The translations under genes and the position numbers were made by a program. From Ignavibacterium sp. (GTDB lineage: Bacteria; Bacteroidota; Ignavibacteria; Ignavibacteriales; Ignavibacteriaceae), in contig JAVSMP010000001.1 of the NCBI GenBank assembly GCA_032027145.1, forward strand, positions 3,291,116 through 3,355,115: a stretch of 64,000 bases of DNA. Direction: 5' to 3'. Numbering within the stretch: the first letter of the stretch is position 1; the number at the start of each line of letters is the position of its first letter. Below, in pieces: positions 9,314 through 18,615 of this stretch. Below the pieces are notes generated by a model. The model was not told the DNA's origin. It saw nothing but the letters and a program-made list of their open reading frames with translations, and ran no database searches.

Positions 9314-10227
9314 TATAAATACTCCTCTACATCTTTAAATTTATCTATTCCAAATATCTTAACATCTGGATTAATTCTTTTAACCAATCCTTGCAAAACC
9401 TTTCCAGGTCCGATTTCATAAAACTCATCAAATCCATCAGCAATCATATTTACGATTGTTTCTTCCCATCTGACTGGTGATGTTACCTGTTCATACAACA
9501 GATTCCTTATTTCATCTTTTTTAGTAACTGGTTTTGCAGTAACATTAGCATAAACAGGAAATCTTGAATCGTAAAAAGGGGTTTCATTAATATCTTTTAA
9601 AATAGAATCTTTTGCAGATTGCATAAGTGGCGAATGAAATGCCCCGCTAACAACAAGTTCCTTAACAATTTTAGCTCCGCCGGATTTACAAAGCTCCATA
9701 GCTTTTTTAACACCAGTTAACGATCCTGATATAACAATTTGTCCTGGTGAATTAAAGTTAGCACATTGAACAACACCTACTGAAGATGCTTCTTTACAAA
9801 ACTCTTCAACTTTTGCTGCTTCTAATCCAACTATTGCTGCGAGGGTTCCGGGATTATCTAAACCAGCCTGCTGCATAGCTTTTCCTCTTGCTCTAACGAG
9901 TTTAATAGCATCATAAAATTGAATAGAATTTGCAGAAACCAAGGCGGAATATTCACCAAGTGAATGACCTGCAGCTGCATCTGGCTGTAGAGTTCTGATA
10001 AGACTTGATAATACAATACTATGAAGGAAGATTGCCGGTTGAGTAAATTCAGTTTGCTTTAACTGCTCTTCCGGTCCGTTAAACATTATGTATGATAGAT
10101 TAACACCGAGAGCATCATCTGCAGTTTTAATCATCTCAACAGCTTCTACTGAATTATCGTAAAGATCTTTTGCCATCCCAACATATTGGGAGCCCTGACC
10201 CGGAAATAAAAATGCTTTTTTTGACAT
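9313..10227 (-). CDS. fabD: Malonyl-CoA:ACP transacylase
   Basis: The 304-residue enzyme moves malonyl from CoA to AcpP. The N-terminal FPGQGSQYVGM and the nucleophile motif AAGHSLGEYSAL (Ser89) are diagnostic; the paired catalytic His198 lies in SGAFHSPLM. The C-terminal EIGPGKVLQGLVKR completes the family pattern. Length is normal. It follows fabH after 24 bases and touches the Cys-cluster gene by one base, so it is in the middle of the fab operon. Confidence 0.97.
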   Translation of the reverse strand: MSKKAFLFPGQGSQYVGMAKDLYDNSVEAVEMIKTADDALGVNLSYIMFNGPEEQLKQTEFTQPAIFLHSIVLSSLIRTLQPDAAAGHSLGEYSALVSANSIQFYDAIKLVRARGKAMQQAGLDNPGTLAAIVGLEAAKVEEFCKEASSVGVVQCANFNSPGQIVISGSLTGVKKAMELCKSGGAKIVKELVVSGAFHSPLMQSAKDSILKDINETPFYDSRFPVYANVTAKPVTKKDEIRNLLYEQVTSPVRWEETIVNMIADGFDEFYEIGPGKVLQGLVKRINPDVKIFGIDKFKDVEEYL

Positions 10228-10251
10228 CAGCTAAGTAAAAATTATTTGTTA

Positions 10252-11250
10252 TTAAATAGACCAAACAATATGCAAAGCACCCCAGGTATAACCGGCACCA
10301 AAAGCTGATAGTATCAGGTTATCACCTTTTTTAAGTTTTCCATCTCTGTAATATTCTGTTAAACAAAGTGGAATTGTTGCTGCAGTAGTGTTTCCATATT
10401 TATCAATGTTGATCATAACTTTGTCTTTACTTAATCCCATTCTTTCAGCTGTTGCATCAATTATTCTTAAATTTGCCTGATGTGGTACGAGATAAGCAAT
10501 ATCATCAGATTTTAAACCGCTTAATTCCATCAGTTCTGCTGAAACATCAGCCATTCCTTTAACAGCAACTTTAAATACTGCTTTACCATCCTGATAAATG
10601 TAATGCCATTTTTTATCAATTGTTTCATAAGAAGCGGGGTTTAAACTGCCGCCGCCAAGCATATTTAGTGCATCCTTTCCTGTTCCATCAACACGCAAAA
10701 TAGATTTTTGCAGTCCAATAGATTTATCCTCAGAAGGTTCCAACAAAACTGCAGAGCCTGCATCGCCAAAAAGGATACAGATATTTCTATCAGTATAATC
10801 AACTATTGAACTCATTTTATCTGCGCCGATAACTAAAACCTTTTTATATCTTCCGGTTTCGACCAATGACGCACCGGTTTGCAATGCAAATAAAAAACCT
10901 GAGCAAGCAGCCGAGAGATCAAATCCCCAAGCATTTTTAGCTCCAATCTTATCCTGAACAAGACATGCAGTTGCAGGGAAAAACATATCAGGTGTTACAG
11001 TAGCTACAATAATTGCATCAATATCTTCAGGATTAATGTTATGTTTATCAAAAAGATCAAGGGCAGCTTTTGCACCCAGATCGCTTGTAGCACCATGTTC
11101 AAGAATTCTTCTTTCCCTGATTCCTGTTCTAACTCTTATCCATTCGTCATTAGTTTCTACGATGGATTCAAAAAACTTGTTATCAAGTATTTTATCAGGA
11201 ACATACATTCCAACACCGGTTATTTTTGCATTATATTTTTTTTCAGTCAT
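10252..11250 (-). CDS. fabH: Beta-ketoacyl-ACP synthase III
   Basis: This 332-residue initiating condensing enzyme joins acetyl- or branched acyl-CoA with malonyl-ACP. The catalytic Cys116 lies in DLSAACSGFLFAL; His is in LVPHQANLRI near 257 and Asn in KYGNTTAA near 288. Early motifs WIRVRTGIRERR fit FabH. It follows plsX after 13 bases and precedes fabD after 24 bases. Primer preference (straight or branched chain) cannot be read from the sequence. Confidence 0.97.
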   Translation of the reverse strand: MTEKKYNAKITGVGMYVPDKILDNKFFESIVETNDEWIRVRTGIRERRILEHGATSDLGAKAALDLFDKHNINPEDIDAIIVATVTPDMFFPATACLVQDKIGAKNAWGFDLSAACSGFLFALQTGASLVETGRYKKVLVIGADKMSSIVDYTDRNICILFGDAGSAVLLEPSEDKSIGLQKSILRVDGTGKDALNMLGGGSLNPASYETIDKKWHYIYQDGKAVFKVAVKGMADVSAELMELSGLKSDDIAYLVPHQANLRIIDATAERMGLSKDKVMINIDKYGNTTAATIPLCLTEYYRDGKLKKGDNLILSAFGAGYTWGALHIVWSI

Positions 11251-11263
11251 TAGATATCTGTAA

Positions 11264-12292
11264 TTATTTTAAATTTTCTTTAATTGAGTTTTCTATTTTT
11301 TTCACTAAATCCGTTTGATACATCTCATAAGCTTTTAGTACCATATTTTTTATTGCTTTTGGTGAACTGGAACCATGTCCAATTATACATATTCCATTTA
11401 CTCCAAGCAAGGGTACACCACCATGTTCCTGATAATCCAGAGATTTTAATGCTTTCTTAAGAGTTCCCTTTGCAATACCGACTCTAATCTTATCTATCAA
11501 ATTAGTATTTGCAGTTTGGGTTAGTAGATGTTTTAATAACTTTGGAACAGATTCACCAAACTTTAAAATAATATTACCTACAAATCCATCACAAACAACA
11601 ACATCAACATTTTTTGTTAATATATCTCTTCCTTCAACATTACCAATAAAATTTAATTTAGATTCTTTAAGAAGTTTAAATGCAGCGGCAGATACTTCAT
11701 TACCTTTGCCCTCTTCTTCACCCATACTTAATATGCCAACAGTTGGATTTGAAATTCCTCCCATTTCTCTGGCATAAATAGTTCCCATAACAGCATATTC
11801 GAAAAGATGAGATGCTTTTGCATCTTTACCTGCACCGACATCATATAAATAACAAATTCCGTTTACATTAGGCATTTCAGCACCTATTGTAGGACGCCCA
11901 ACTCCTTGTATCCTGCCCATGATTAAAGTTGCAGCACTCATTACTGCGCCAGTATTACCAGCACTGACAAAAGCTTCTGCTTTGCCCTCTCTTACAAGTT
12001 GTGCTCCTTTAACAATTGATGAATTTGGTTTTGATTTTAATGCAGCAGTCGGAGTATCCTCCATTTCAATAACTTCAGGTGTATCAATAATATAACTTTC
12101 ATCAAAAGAAAGCTGACTTGCTTTGATCACAGAAATTATATCATTTTTTTTTCCGATAAGATAAAGTTGAAAATCTTTACTATGATTATATGCATCAATA
12201 GCACCGATAACTGTGTTTTGAGGGGCATAATCGCCCCCCATAGCATCAACAATAATTCTACATTTAGAATTTTTCAGATTTGAATCAGGCAT
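11264..12292 (-). CDS. plsX: Phosphate acyltransferase
   Basis: The 342-residue protein converts acyl-ACP to acyl-phosphate, the first step of PlsX/PlsY phospholipid synthesis. The family signature is clear: IIVDAMGGDYAPQNTVIGA at the N-terminus, SAGNTGAVMSAATLIMG near 108-124, GICYLYDVGAGKDAK, and VCDGFVGNIILKF. Length is typical. It stands between rpmF and fabH in the widely conserved yceD-rpmF-plsX-fab order. Confidence 0.97.
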   Translation of the reverse strand: MPDSNLKNSKCRIIVDAMGGDYAPQNTVIGAIDAYNHSKDFQLYLIGKKNDIISVIKASQLSFDESYIIDTPEVIEMEDTPTAALKSKPNSSIVKGAQLVREGKAEAFVSAGNTGAVMSAATLIMGRIQGVGRPTIGAEMPNVNGICYLYDVGAGKDAKASHLFEYAVMGTIYAREMGGISNPTVGILSMGEEEGKGNEVSAAAFKLLKESKLNFIGNVEGRDILTKNVDVVVCDGFVGNIILKFGESVPKLLKHLLTQTANTNLIDKIRVGIAKGTLKKALKSLDYQEHGGVPLLGVNGICIIGHGSSSPKAIKNMVLKAYEMYQTDLVKKIENSIKENLK

Positions 12293-12314
12293 TATCTTTA
12301 AAAGCTATCAAATA

Positions 12315-12494
12315 TCAGCTTTTGGGAATAAATACCGATCGTTCGTTGTAATATCCACAAGAAGGGCAAGCACGATGAGCTAATTTCATTTCACCACAAT
12401 TTGCACAGGTACCTAATGAAGGTGCAACAGCTTTGTAATGTGTTCTTCGCTTATCTCTGCGGGTCTTAGACATCTTACGTTTTGGATTTGGCAT
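12315..12494 (-). CDS. rpmF: 50S ribosomal protein L32
   Basis: This 59-residue basic protein begins [17 protein letters not shown], the classic L32 start. It has a zinc ribbon with CANC at 30-33 and CPSC at 43-46, and ends FIPKS. It was located by translating the minus strand between yceD and plsX; the ATG is at 12494 and the TGA at 12315. It lies 20 bases after yceD and 22 bases before plsX. L32 sits on the large ribosomal subunit, and its linkage to plsX is common in bacteria. Confidence 0.96.
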   Translation of the reverse strand: MPNPKRKMSKTRRDKRRTHYKAVAPSLGTCANCGEMKLAHRACPSCGYYNERSVFIPKS

Positions 12495-12514
12495 ATTATA
12501 GTTCCATTATATTT

Positions 12515-13021
12515 TTAATTTAAATTTAATTTATCTTTCAAATCAATCAGTGGTTTCCATCTTGAATCAATTTCGTCATTCTTGCAAGTACATTGCTCTT
12601 TGTTAAGATCTTTACCACAATTAGGACACAAGCCTTTACAGCTTTCCTTGCACAATTTCTTCATAGGAACTGAAAGTAAAGCATATTCTCTAACATCAGA
12701 TGAAATATCAATCTTAACAGTATCTCTGGAAAGATAGCTTATATTTATTGAATCAGTTTCAGCAGGTTGTTCATTCATTAAATAAACCATCTGATAATCG
12801 CTTTTAAGTGTTGTTTTATAAACCTTTCCGCACCTATCACATTCATACTTAACTTTAAATTCTGAAGATACATCAACAATTATCTGATCGTGATGTTTAT
12901 CTAATTTAACACTCGAATTAAAGCCATTATAGAAAGGCTCACTAAGTTCAATAGTGTCAATTTTCTCTTCAAAATCAAAATTATGCACCCCATCGTTTAA
13001 ATTTGATATTCTAATAATCAT
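12515..13021 (-). CDS. yceD: YceD/DUF177 family protein
   Basis: The 168-residue protein belongs by position and pattern to the YceD (DUF177) family, linked to 23S rRNA accumulation and large-subunit synthesis. Visible features are CDRCGKVY at about 60-67 and a C-terminal cysteine set ESCKGLCPNCGKDLNKEQC, which could hold a metal. The central stretch VDVSSEFKVKYECDRC fits the family. It is the first gene of the operon leading into rpmF and plsX, and the promoter should lie in the 319-base divergent gap beyond 13021. Confidence 0.85.
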   Translation of the reverse strand: MIIRISNLNDGVHNFDFEEKIDTIELSEPFYNGFNSSVKLDKHHDQIIVDVSSEFKVKYECDRCGKVYKTTLKSDYQMVYLMNEQPAETDSINISYLSRDTVKIDISSDVREYALLSVPMKKLCKESCKGLCPNCGKDLNKEQCTCKNDEIDSRWKPLIDLKDKLNLN

Positions 13022-13340
13022 ATAGCAAAATTGTGCAAAAAACGAGGCTTAATATAAAACTGTATGATATGATAATCAAACATTCAGATCTGTTAAATTA
13101 TTGGTTTTATGAAGAAAATATGCGGTCAATTTTAATCTTCATTCGTACTGAGGGTAAAGTAAGCTTTTTTAATTATTGTGTATTAACTAACAAAGACTTC
13201 TATAAATTGTTGATATTCACTTTCTGTAAACTGAAAAGCTTTTATTGCAAATTGATTATAACAAATGAAAATTCATTTGGTATTTTTAACTCTAAATCTA
13301 TAATTTGAATGAGTTATTTATTTACTCTAATTATAATTAA
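13022..13340. other. Divergent intergenic region between yceD and the PrsW-like gene
   Basis: These 319 bases separate the minus-strand fab operon from the plus-strand prsW-nadD-meaB group and must hold promoters for both. A 91-codon open frame runs on the plus strand, but its composition (Phe, Ile, Lys and Tyr rich, no Shine-Dalgarno, no recognisable motif) is what AT-rich non-coding DNA gives, so it is not called. No tRNA, hairpin terminator or repeat was recognised. Confidence 0.5.
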
Positions 13341-14294
13341 ATGCTAATATTTTTTTCTGCCATTGCAGCTATCATCCCAATGAGTTTTTATCTGTTTCTT
13401 ATTTGGAAATTTGACAGATATGATAGAGAGCCTTTTAAATTTGTACTTATTAATTATTTATGGGGCGCTTTAGGTGCAATTTTTTTAGCTCTGATCGGAA
13501 GTCTTATTTTAACAAGTTTTGCTTCAATTTTTATTTCAGATAAAGATAGCCTTTCTATATTCAGCTCAATTGCAGTTGCTCCTTTTATGGAAGAAATCAC
13601 AAAGGGAGTTTTTCTTTTAATTACCATTTCAAGTAAAAAATTTGATAACTTAACTGACGGCATTGTTTTTGGAGGAGCAATTGGTCTGGGATTCGGAATG
13701 ACAGAAAATTTTCTATACTTTGTTGCTTTTAGTGAATCCGTTTCTGATTGGATAATGTTAGTTATAATCAGAAGTTTATTCTCGGCAGTTATGCACTGTG
13801 TTTCAACTGCAACTTTAGGAGCTTTTCTTGCTATTGCTAAATTTAAATCAAACTTTCTGAAAATAATTTTAAGTTTTATCGGATTATTAATTGCTATGCT
13901 GATTCATTTTATTTGGAATTATAGTGTAAGCTTTGAAAAAACTGCTCTGTTAGGATTTGTATTTATGATATTTTCAATTATCATTTTTATAGTTATTTAT
14001 ATTATTTCGATAAGAAAGGAAAGATTGTTAATTTACAACGAGCTTAAAGAGGAATCTGAGTCAGGTCTTATTCCAGAATTGCATTTAAAAATTTTAAGCT
14101 CAGCTAACAGAGAGCGTAAAGGATGGCTGGATGAATCGAAAAGAAATATTTACATCAATGCTGCAACTTCATTAGCATTCAGAAAAATGCAATTTCGTAA
14201 TGCTAAAGGTGTAAGTAAAACATATTATCAAATGGATATTGATAATTACAGAAACTTTATCAGCACATTGCTTTCAAATTCTGAAAGAAGTTAA
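13341..14294 (+). CDS. PrsW-family intramembrane glutamic protease
   Basis: The 317-residue protein has about eight hydrophobic segments in its first 225 residues and a soluble tail of about 90. The PrsW motifs are present in order: FMEEITKGVFL (EExxK) near 81-91, DGIVFGGAIGLGFGMTENF near 107-125, HCVSTATLGAFLA near 150, and LIHFIWN near 191. The glutamates and histidines in these segments form the presumed active site. In Bacillus, PrsW cuts an anti-sigma factor; no anti-sigma gene is seen here, so the substrate is unknown. It begins a plus-strand gene run and is followed 3 bases later by the next gene. Confidence 0.85.
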   Translation: MLIFFSAIAAIIPMSFYLFLIWKFDRYDREPFKFVLINYLWGALGAIFLALIGSLILTSFASIFISDKDSLSIFSSIAVAPFMEEITKGVFLLITISSKKFDNLTDGIVFGGAIGLGFGMTENFLYFVAFSESVSDWIMLVIIRSLFSAVMHCVSTATLGAFLAIAKFKSNFLKIILSFIGLLIAMLIHFIWNYSVSFEKTALLGFVFMIFSIIIFIVIYIISIRKERLLIYNELKEESESGLIPELHLKILSSANRERKGWLDESKRNIYINAATSLAFRKMQFRNAKGVSKTYYQMDIDNYRNFISTLLSNSERS

Positions 14295-14297
14295 TAA

Positions 14298-14984
14298 GTG
14301 AATCAAAATGCTATATATATTTTTTCACCATTACTGTTTGCCTCCGGTGAAGAAAATCTGATTAAGAATTTTAGTGAAACTGATTCGAACTTCTTCAAAG
14401 CTACATTGTACCTTAACATAATGGATAATATTCTTAAGAGAAAAGATAAAACTGATTTGTTTGTAATTTTATCTAAGGATGAGATGTATTCCGAATTTGA
14501 AGCTGTAAATGATTTTAAGCTGATTACTGCAGAACAGAATTCAATTGAAGTCCTTCAATCAGAGCAGATAACCAAAGAGTTTAGTAATCATAAATACAAT
14601 ATCTTAGTGGCTGGTAATGTAGTAAATTTAAGTTCGTCTGATATCGACAAATTTTTTAACCTGCTTGGGATAGATGAAAAAACTATTCTGATATCCAAAT
14701 CTTCATCTAACAAAATATCTGCATTCGGATTGTGCGGATACACAGAAGAGTTAGTTAGATTTTTCATTGAATCTGAGTTATCAATTCAAAAATTTCTCGG
14801 TTTTAACAAATCCTGCGATTACTATATTACATTAGCCAAGGACCTTTTTGAAGTTACAGACACAAACGATTTTAAAAAATTATATATTGATTTATCACAA
14901 AAAGCCAGTCAGGAATATTGTTCACAAGATATTCATGAAAGGTTTACACATTTGTTTATAGAATATAAGGATTTACTTAAATGA
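14298..14984 (+). CDS. DUF2064-like GT-A fold protein (divergent)
   Basis: The 228-residue product starts at GTG, 3 bases after the PrsW-like gene, and overlaps nadD by 4 bases, so it is a real, coupled gene. Its plan recalls DUF2064/glycosyltransferase-like proteins: an N-terminal strand IYIFSPLLFASGE, a central YNILVAGNVVNLSSSDIDKF in place of the usual GsDcP loop, and a C-terminal LFEVTDTNDFKKLY like the D-x-DT-x-DL end of that family. The acidic GSD motif is missing, so activity is doubtful. Family assignment is weak; no substrate can be named. Confidence 0.5.
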   Translation: MNQNAIYIFSPLLFASGEENLIKNFSETDSNFFKATLYLNIMDNILKRKDKTDLFVILSKDEMYSEFEAVNDFKLITAEQNSIEVLQSEQITKEFSNHKYNILVAGNVVNLSSSDIDKFFNLLGIDEKTILISKSSSNKISAFGLCGYTEELVRFFIESELSIQKFLGFNKSCDYYITLAKDLFEVTDTNDFKKLYIDLSQKASQEYCSQDIHERFTHLFIEYKDLLK

Positions 14985-15562
14985 GCCGGATAGGGATATT
15001 TGGAGGAACTTTTGACCCAATCCATAATGGACATCTGATAACAGCACAGTCTGTTAGAGAACTTAGAAATCTTGATAAAGTTGTTTTTATTCCAACTTAT
15101 ATCTCACCGCATAAGCAGCAAAAAGCTGCATCAACCGCTGAGCATAGAATTAATATGCTCAGAATTGCTTTAAATGATGTTCCCTTTTTTGAATGCTCAG
15201 ATTTCGAAATTAAACAGCATACTATTTCATATACTATTGATACACTGCGCGAGTTTAAAAAGTATTATGATGAGATAGATTTAATAATCGGTTATGATAA
15301 CATTTTCCAGTTTCACACCTGGAAAGAACCAGATGAAATTTTAAAACTGGCAAACATAGTCGTCTTAAAAAGAAAATCTTCACATCCATTAGATTTTGTT
15401 GATAAGTATGTTGAAGCAGCAATATTTGTTCAGACTCGTGGAATCGAAATCAGTGCAACTGATATCAGAAACAGAGTTAACGCCGGTTTGCCAATTTATT
15501 ATCTTGTACCGGAAAAAGTTTTAGAATATATAAATAATAATAATCTTTATAAGGAAGACTGA
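14981..15562 (+). CDS. nadD: Nicotinate-nucleotide adenylyltransferase
   Basis: The 193-residue enzyme makes nicotinic acid adenine dinucleotide in NAD synthesis. The nucleotidyltransferase motif GIFGGTFDPIHNGHL is at 4-18, with the HxGH catalytic histidines. LIIGYDNIFQFHTW (about 100-113) matches the substrate loop, and the second signature appears as ISATDIRNRV near 159-168. Length is normal. The ATG overlaps the stop of the preceding gene by 4 bases, and the epimerase gene starts at the very next base after its stop. Confidence 0.95.
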   Translation: MSRIGIFGGTFDPIHNGHLITAQSVRELRNLDKVVFIPTYISPHKQQKAASTAEHRINMLRIALNDVPFFECSDFEIKQHTISYTIDTLREFKKYYDEIDLIIGYDNIFQFHTWKEPDEILKLANIVVLKRKSSHPLDFVDKYVEAAIFVQTRGIEISATDIRNRVNAGLPIYYLVPEKVLEYINNNNLYKED

Positions 15563-16483
15563 TTGAAAATTTTAGTTACCGGAGGAGCAGGATTTATTGC
15601 TTCTCAAGTTGCGGATGCCTTTATTAATGATGGACATCAGGTTGTGGTTTTAGATGACTTATCAACAGGTTTTGAAAAAAATATTAATCCAAAAGCCAAA
15701 TTTGTCAAAGCAAATATCTGTGATAAAGAATTAACAGAGTTGTTTGAAAAAGAAAAGTTTGATGTTGTAAATCATCACGCAGCTCAAATGGATGTCAGAA
15801 GATCTGTAAAAGATCCTGTTTTTGATGCTACAACAAATATATTAGGCACTATAAATCTGCTGCAAAACTGTATTAAATATAATGTAAAGAAATTTATGTT
15901 TGCCTCAACCGGCGGCGCTGTTTATGGAGAGCAGGATTACTTTCCTGCAGATGAAAAGCATAACACTCAGCCAAAATCACCTTACGGAATTTCTAAACTT
16001 GCTGTAGAAAAATATCTTTACTTCTATAATTCCGAGTATAACTTAAATTATACAATTCTGAGATATGCAAATATTTATGGACCAAGACAAAATCCATTTG
16101 GCGAAGCAGGTGTTGTTGCTATCTTTTCTACAAAATTATTGAAGGGTGAACAGCCAATTATTAATGGCAATGGTAAACAGACCCGCGATTATGTTTATGT
16201 CGGCGATGTTGTTAAAGCAAATGTTATAACAATTAATGACAGCAATTCCAGTATCTACAATATCGGAACAGGTATTGAAACTGATGTAAACCAATTATTT
16301 AATTATCTTAATGAAATTACAAAAGCTAATAAGGAAGAAAAACATGGACCTGCTGCGCCCGGAGAGCAGATGAGAAGCGTTATTACTTCAAATAAAATGT
16401 TTGCTAAGTTTGGCTGGTGTCCAAATACAAAACTTGAAGATGGACTAAAAGCAACGGTAGATTTCTTTAAATCCAATTTGTGA
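15563..16483 (+). CDS. NAD-dependent sugar-nucleotide epimerase (GalE-like)
   Basis: This 306-residue extended short-chain dehydrogenase has the NAD motif VTGGAGFIAS (5-14), acidic DDLSTG at about 31-36, the serine/threonine segment FASTGGAVYGEQ near 112-123 and the catalytic YGISK near 138-142. The later motifs NIYGPRQNP and TRDYVYVGDV are those of UDP-glucose 4-epimerase-like enzymes. The start is TTG at 15563, directly after the nadD stop. The exact sugar cannot be told from sequence; it could supply precursors for surface polysaccharide. Confidence 0.85.
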   Translation: MKILVTGGAGFIASQVADAFINDGHQVVVLDDLSTGFEKNINPKAKFVKANICDKELTELFEKEKFDVVNHHAAQMDVRRSVKDPVFDATTNILGTINLLQNCIKYNVKKFMFASTGGAVYGEQDYFPADEKHNTQPKSPYGISKLAVEKYLYFYNSEYNLNYTILRYANIYGPRQNPFGEAGVVAIFSTKLLKGEQPIINGNGKQTRDYVYVGDVVKANVITINDSNSSIYNIGTGIETDVNQLFNYLNEITKANKEEKHGPAAPGEQMRSVITSNKMFAKFGWCPNTKLEDGLKATVDFFKSNL

Positions 16484-16487
16484 AGTA

Positions 16488-17441
16488 ATGATCAACAAGA
16501 ATCTAATTGAAAATCTTTATAAAACTGACCGCAGGTCTGTAGCTCGTGTTATCTCAATCATTGAATCTGATAACTTGCTTACTTCCGAATACCTGAAAGA
16601 AATATACAGCAAAACCGGAAACGCATATCGGATTGGTATTACAGGACCACCCGGTGCAGGTAAAAGTACAATTACAAATCAGCTTACAAAATGTTTTTTG
16701 AATGACAATAAAAAAATCGGGATAATTGCTGTTGATCCGACATCTCCTTTTACCGGCGGTGCTTTATTGGGTGATAGAATTAGAATGACAGATATTGGTA
16801 TGAATGATAATGTGTTTATCAGAAGTATGGCAACAAGAGGCAGTTTGGGTGGTTTATCTAAAAAGGCGGTTGATGCAGCTGATGTTCTGGACGCCGCAGG
16901 ATTTGATATTATTATTTTAGAAACTGTTGGCGTAGGGCAGTCTGAACTTGATATTGCGAGTGCTGCAGATACTACAATTGTTGTTCTGGTTCCAGAAAGC
17001 GGTGATTCTGTTCAGGCAATGAAAGCAGGATTGATGGAAATAGCTGATTTTTTTGTTCTTAATAAAAGTGAAAGACCCGGCGCACATCAGGCATATACTG
17101 CTTTGCAGACAATATTGTTGATAAAAGACCGTGATGAAAATTCGTGGAAGCCGGATATCATTAAAACAATTGCTTCTGAAAATAAAGGCATAGATGAAAT
17201 AGTAAAAGAAATTGAACGGCATAAATTTTATATGAAAGATAAAGATCTTTTTTTTGCTAAAAGAGAAAATCAGGCAAAGATTAGAATTAAAGAAATTGTT
17301 GAACACAAACTTAAAGATGAACTTTGGAGTGAGACAGGAGAAAAATCATTGAACGCTTTTTTACAAAAAGTAATTCCAGGCAGCTTTTCACCTTATCATA
17401 TTGCAGAAAAAATAATACAGGAATTTAAAGACAGAATTTAA
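16488..17441 (+). CDS. meaB: Methylmalonyl-CoA mutase chaperone GTPase
   Basis: The 317-residue G3E GTPase protects and reloads B12-dependent methylmalonyl-CoA mutase. The P-loop is [14 protein letters not shown] near 54-67. [20 protein letters not shown] and [13 protein letters not shown] are family signatures, and [11 protein letters not shown] gives the guanine-specificity NKxD-like site. No mutase gene lies in the window. It is followed after 11 bases by an acyl-CoA dehydrogenase and then a carboxylase beta subunit, a setting of propionyl-CoA or branched-chain acid catabolism. Confidence 0.92.
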   Translation: MINKNLIENLYKTDRRSVARVISIIESDNLLTSEYLKEIYSKTGNAYRIGITGPPGAGKSTITNQLTKCFLNDNKKIGIIAVDPTSPFTGGALLGDRIRMTDIGMNDNVFIRSMATRGSLGGLSKKAVDAADVLDAAGFDIIILETVGVGQSELDIASAADTTIVVLVPESGDSVQAMKAGLMEIADFFVLNKSERPGAHQAYTALQTILLIKDRDENSWKPDIIKTIASENKGIDEIVKEIERHKFYMKDKDLFFAKRENQAKIRIKEIVEHKLKDELWSETGEKSLNAFLQKVIPGSFSPYHIAEKIIQEFKDRI

Positions 17442-17452
17442 ATGGAGTTTTA

Positions 17453-18610
17453 GTGGAACAGATACCTTTTATACCGGAGTTAACAGAGAATCAGATTATT
17501 ATCAGAGATACTATAAAAGATTTTGCTGAAAATAATATTCGACCTGTTATTATGAAATACGATGAATCTCAGGAATTTCCGATGGAAATTATGAAACAAC
17601 TTGGAGAATTAGGATTCCTTGGCATACTTGTACCTGAAGAGTTTGGAGGAGCAGGTTTAGGTTATGTTGAATATGCTTTAATTATTGAAGAAATTTCTAA
17701 AGTAGATCCATCAATCGGACTTTCTGTTGCTGCACATAATGGATTGTGCACAAATCATATCAATCTTTTTGGTAATCCAGAACAAAAGAAAAAATATTTA
17801 CCTGATTTAGCAAGCGGCAAAAAAATCGGTGCCTGGGGTTTAACCGAAGCTGTTTCGGGCAGTGATGCAGCAGGATTAAAAAGCACGGCTGTTAAAGATG
17901 GAAACTATTGGATTCTAAATGGAACTAAACAATTTACCACTCATGGCAGTGTTGCTGAAACTTATGTTGTTATGGCAATTACAAATAAAGAAAATGGGAA
18001 AAAAGGAATCTCTGCTTTCATACTTGAAAAAGGAATGCAGGGATTAATTATTGGCAGGAAAGAAAATAAACTTGGAATGCGTGCAAGTGATACTACACAA
18101 TTAGCTTTTGAAAATTGTAAAGTTCCTGCAGAAAATTTGTTAGGTGAAGAAGGAATGGGATTTATAAATTCAATGATGGTATTGGAAGGCGGTAGAATTT
18201 CGATTGCTGCAAATAGTATGGGATTGGCTCAGGGTGCATTAGAAGCTGCTGTAAAATACTCAAAAGAGCGCAAACAGTTTGGAAAACATCTGGCAGATTT
18301 TCAAGCAATACAATTTAAACTTGCAGATATGCAGACAAATATAGATGCAGCAAGACTGCTGACATATCGTGCGGCATGGATGAAAGACAATGGAATTCCA
18401 AATACAAAAGAAGCTGCTACAGCAAAATTATTTGCAAGCGAAATTGCAGAAAAAGCAGCAAACGAAGCTGTTCAGATTTTAGGCGGTTATGGTTTTATAA
18501 AAGAATATCCAGTTGAAAAATTTTACAGAGACGTTAAACTTCTTACGATTGGAGAAGGAACATCCGAAATACAACGCATAGTTATTGCAAGAGATTTATT
18601 GAAGGATTAA
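17453..18610 (+). CDS. Acyl-CoA dehydrogenase
   Basis: This 385-residue FAD enzyme oxidises acyl-CoA to the 2-enoyl thioester. Seen: [18 protein letters not shown] (FAD/substrate loop, about 132-150), [22 protein letters not shown], and C-terminal [20 protein letters not shown]. The Glu in IGEGTSE is at the place of the catalytic base in short-chain and butyryl-CoA dehydrogenases. The start is GTG at 17453. Substrate could be isovaleryl-, isobutyryl- or butyryl-CoA. The neighbouring carboxylase beta subunit resembling the methylcrotonyl type favours, but does not prove, leucine breakdown. Confidence 0.9.
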   Translation: MEQIPFIPELTENQIIIRDTIKDFAENNIRPVIMKYDESQEFPMEIMKQLGELGFLGILVPEEFGGAGLGYVEYALIIEEISKVDPSIGLSVAAHNGLCTNHINLFGNPEQKKKYLPDLASGKKIGAWGLTEAVSGSDAAGLKSTAVKDGNYWILNGTKQFTTHGSVAETYVVMAITNKENGKKGISAFILEKGMQGLIIGRKENKLGMRASDTTQLAFENCKVPAENLLGEEGMGFINSMMVLEGGRISIAANSMGLAQGALEAAVKYSKERKQFGKHLADFQAIQFKLADMQTNIDAARLLTYRAAWMKDNGIPNTKEAATAKLFASEIAEKAANEAVQILGGYGFIKEYPVEKFYRDVKLLTIGEGTSEIQRIVIARDLLKD

Positions 18611-18615
18611 AAATA

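Noticed and set aside
13033-13308. 91-codon open frame on the plus strand between yceD and the PrsW-like gene
   Set aside because: No Shine-Dalgarno, no domain, and an amino-acid mix typical of AT-rich non-coding DNA; the region is needed for two divergent promoters.
16917-17306. 129-codon frame on the minus strand inside meaB
   Set aside because: It lies wholly within a secure gene on the other strand and has a Phe/Cys/Asn-rich shadow composition.
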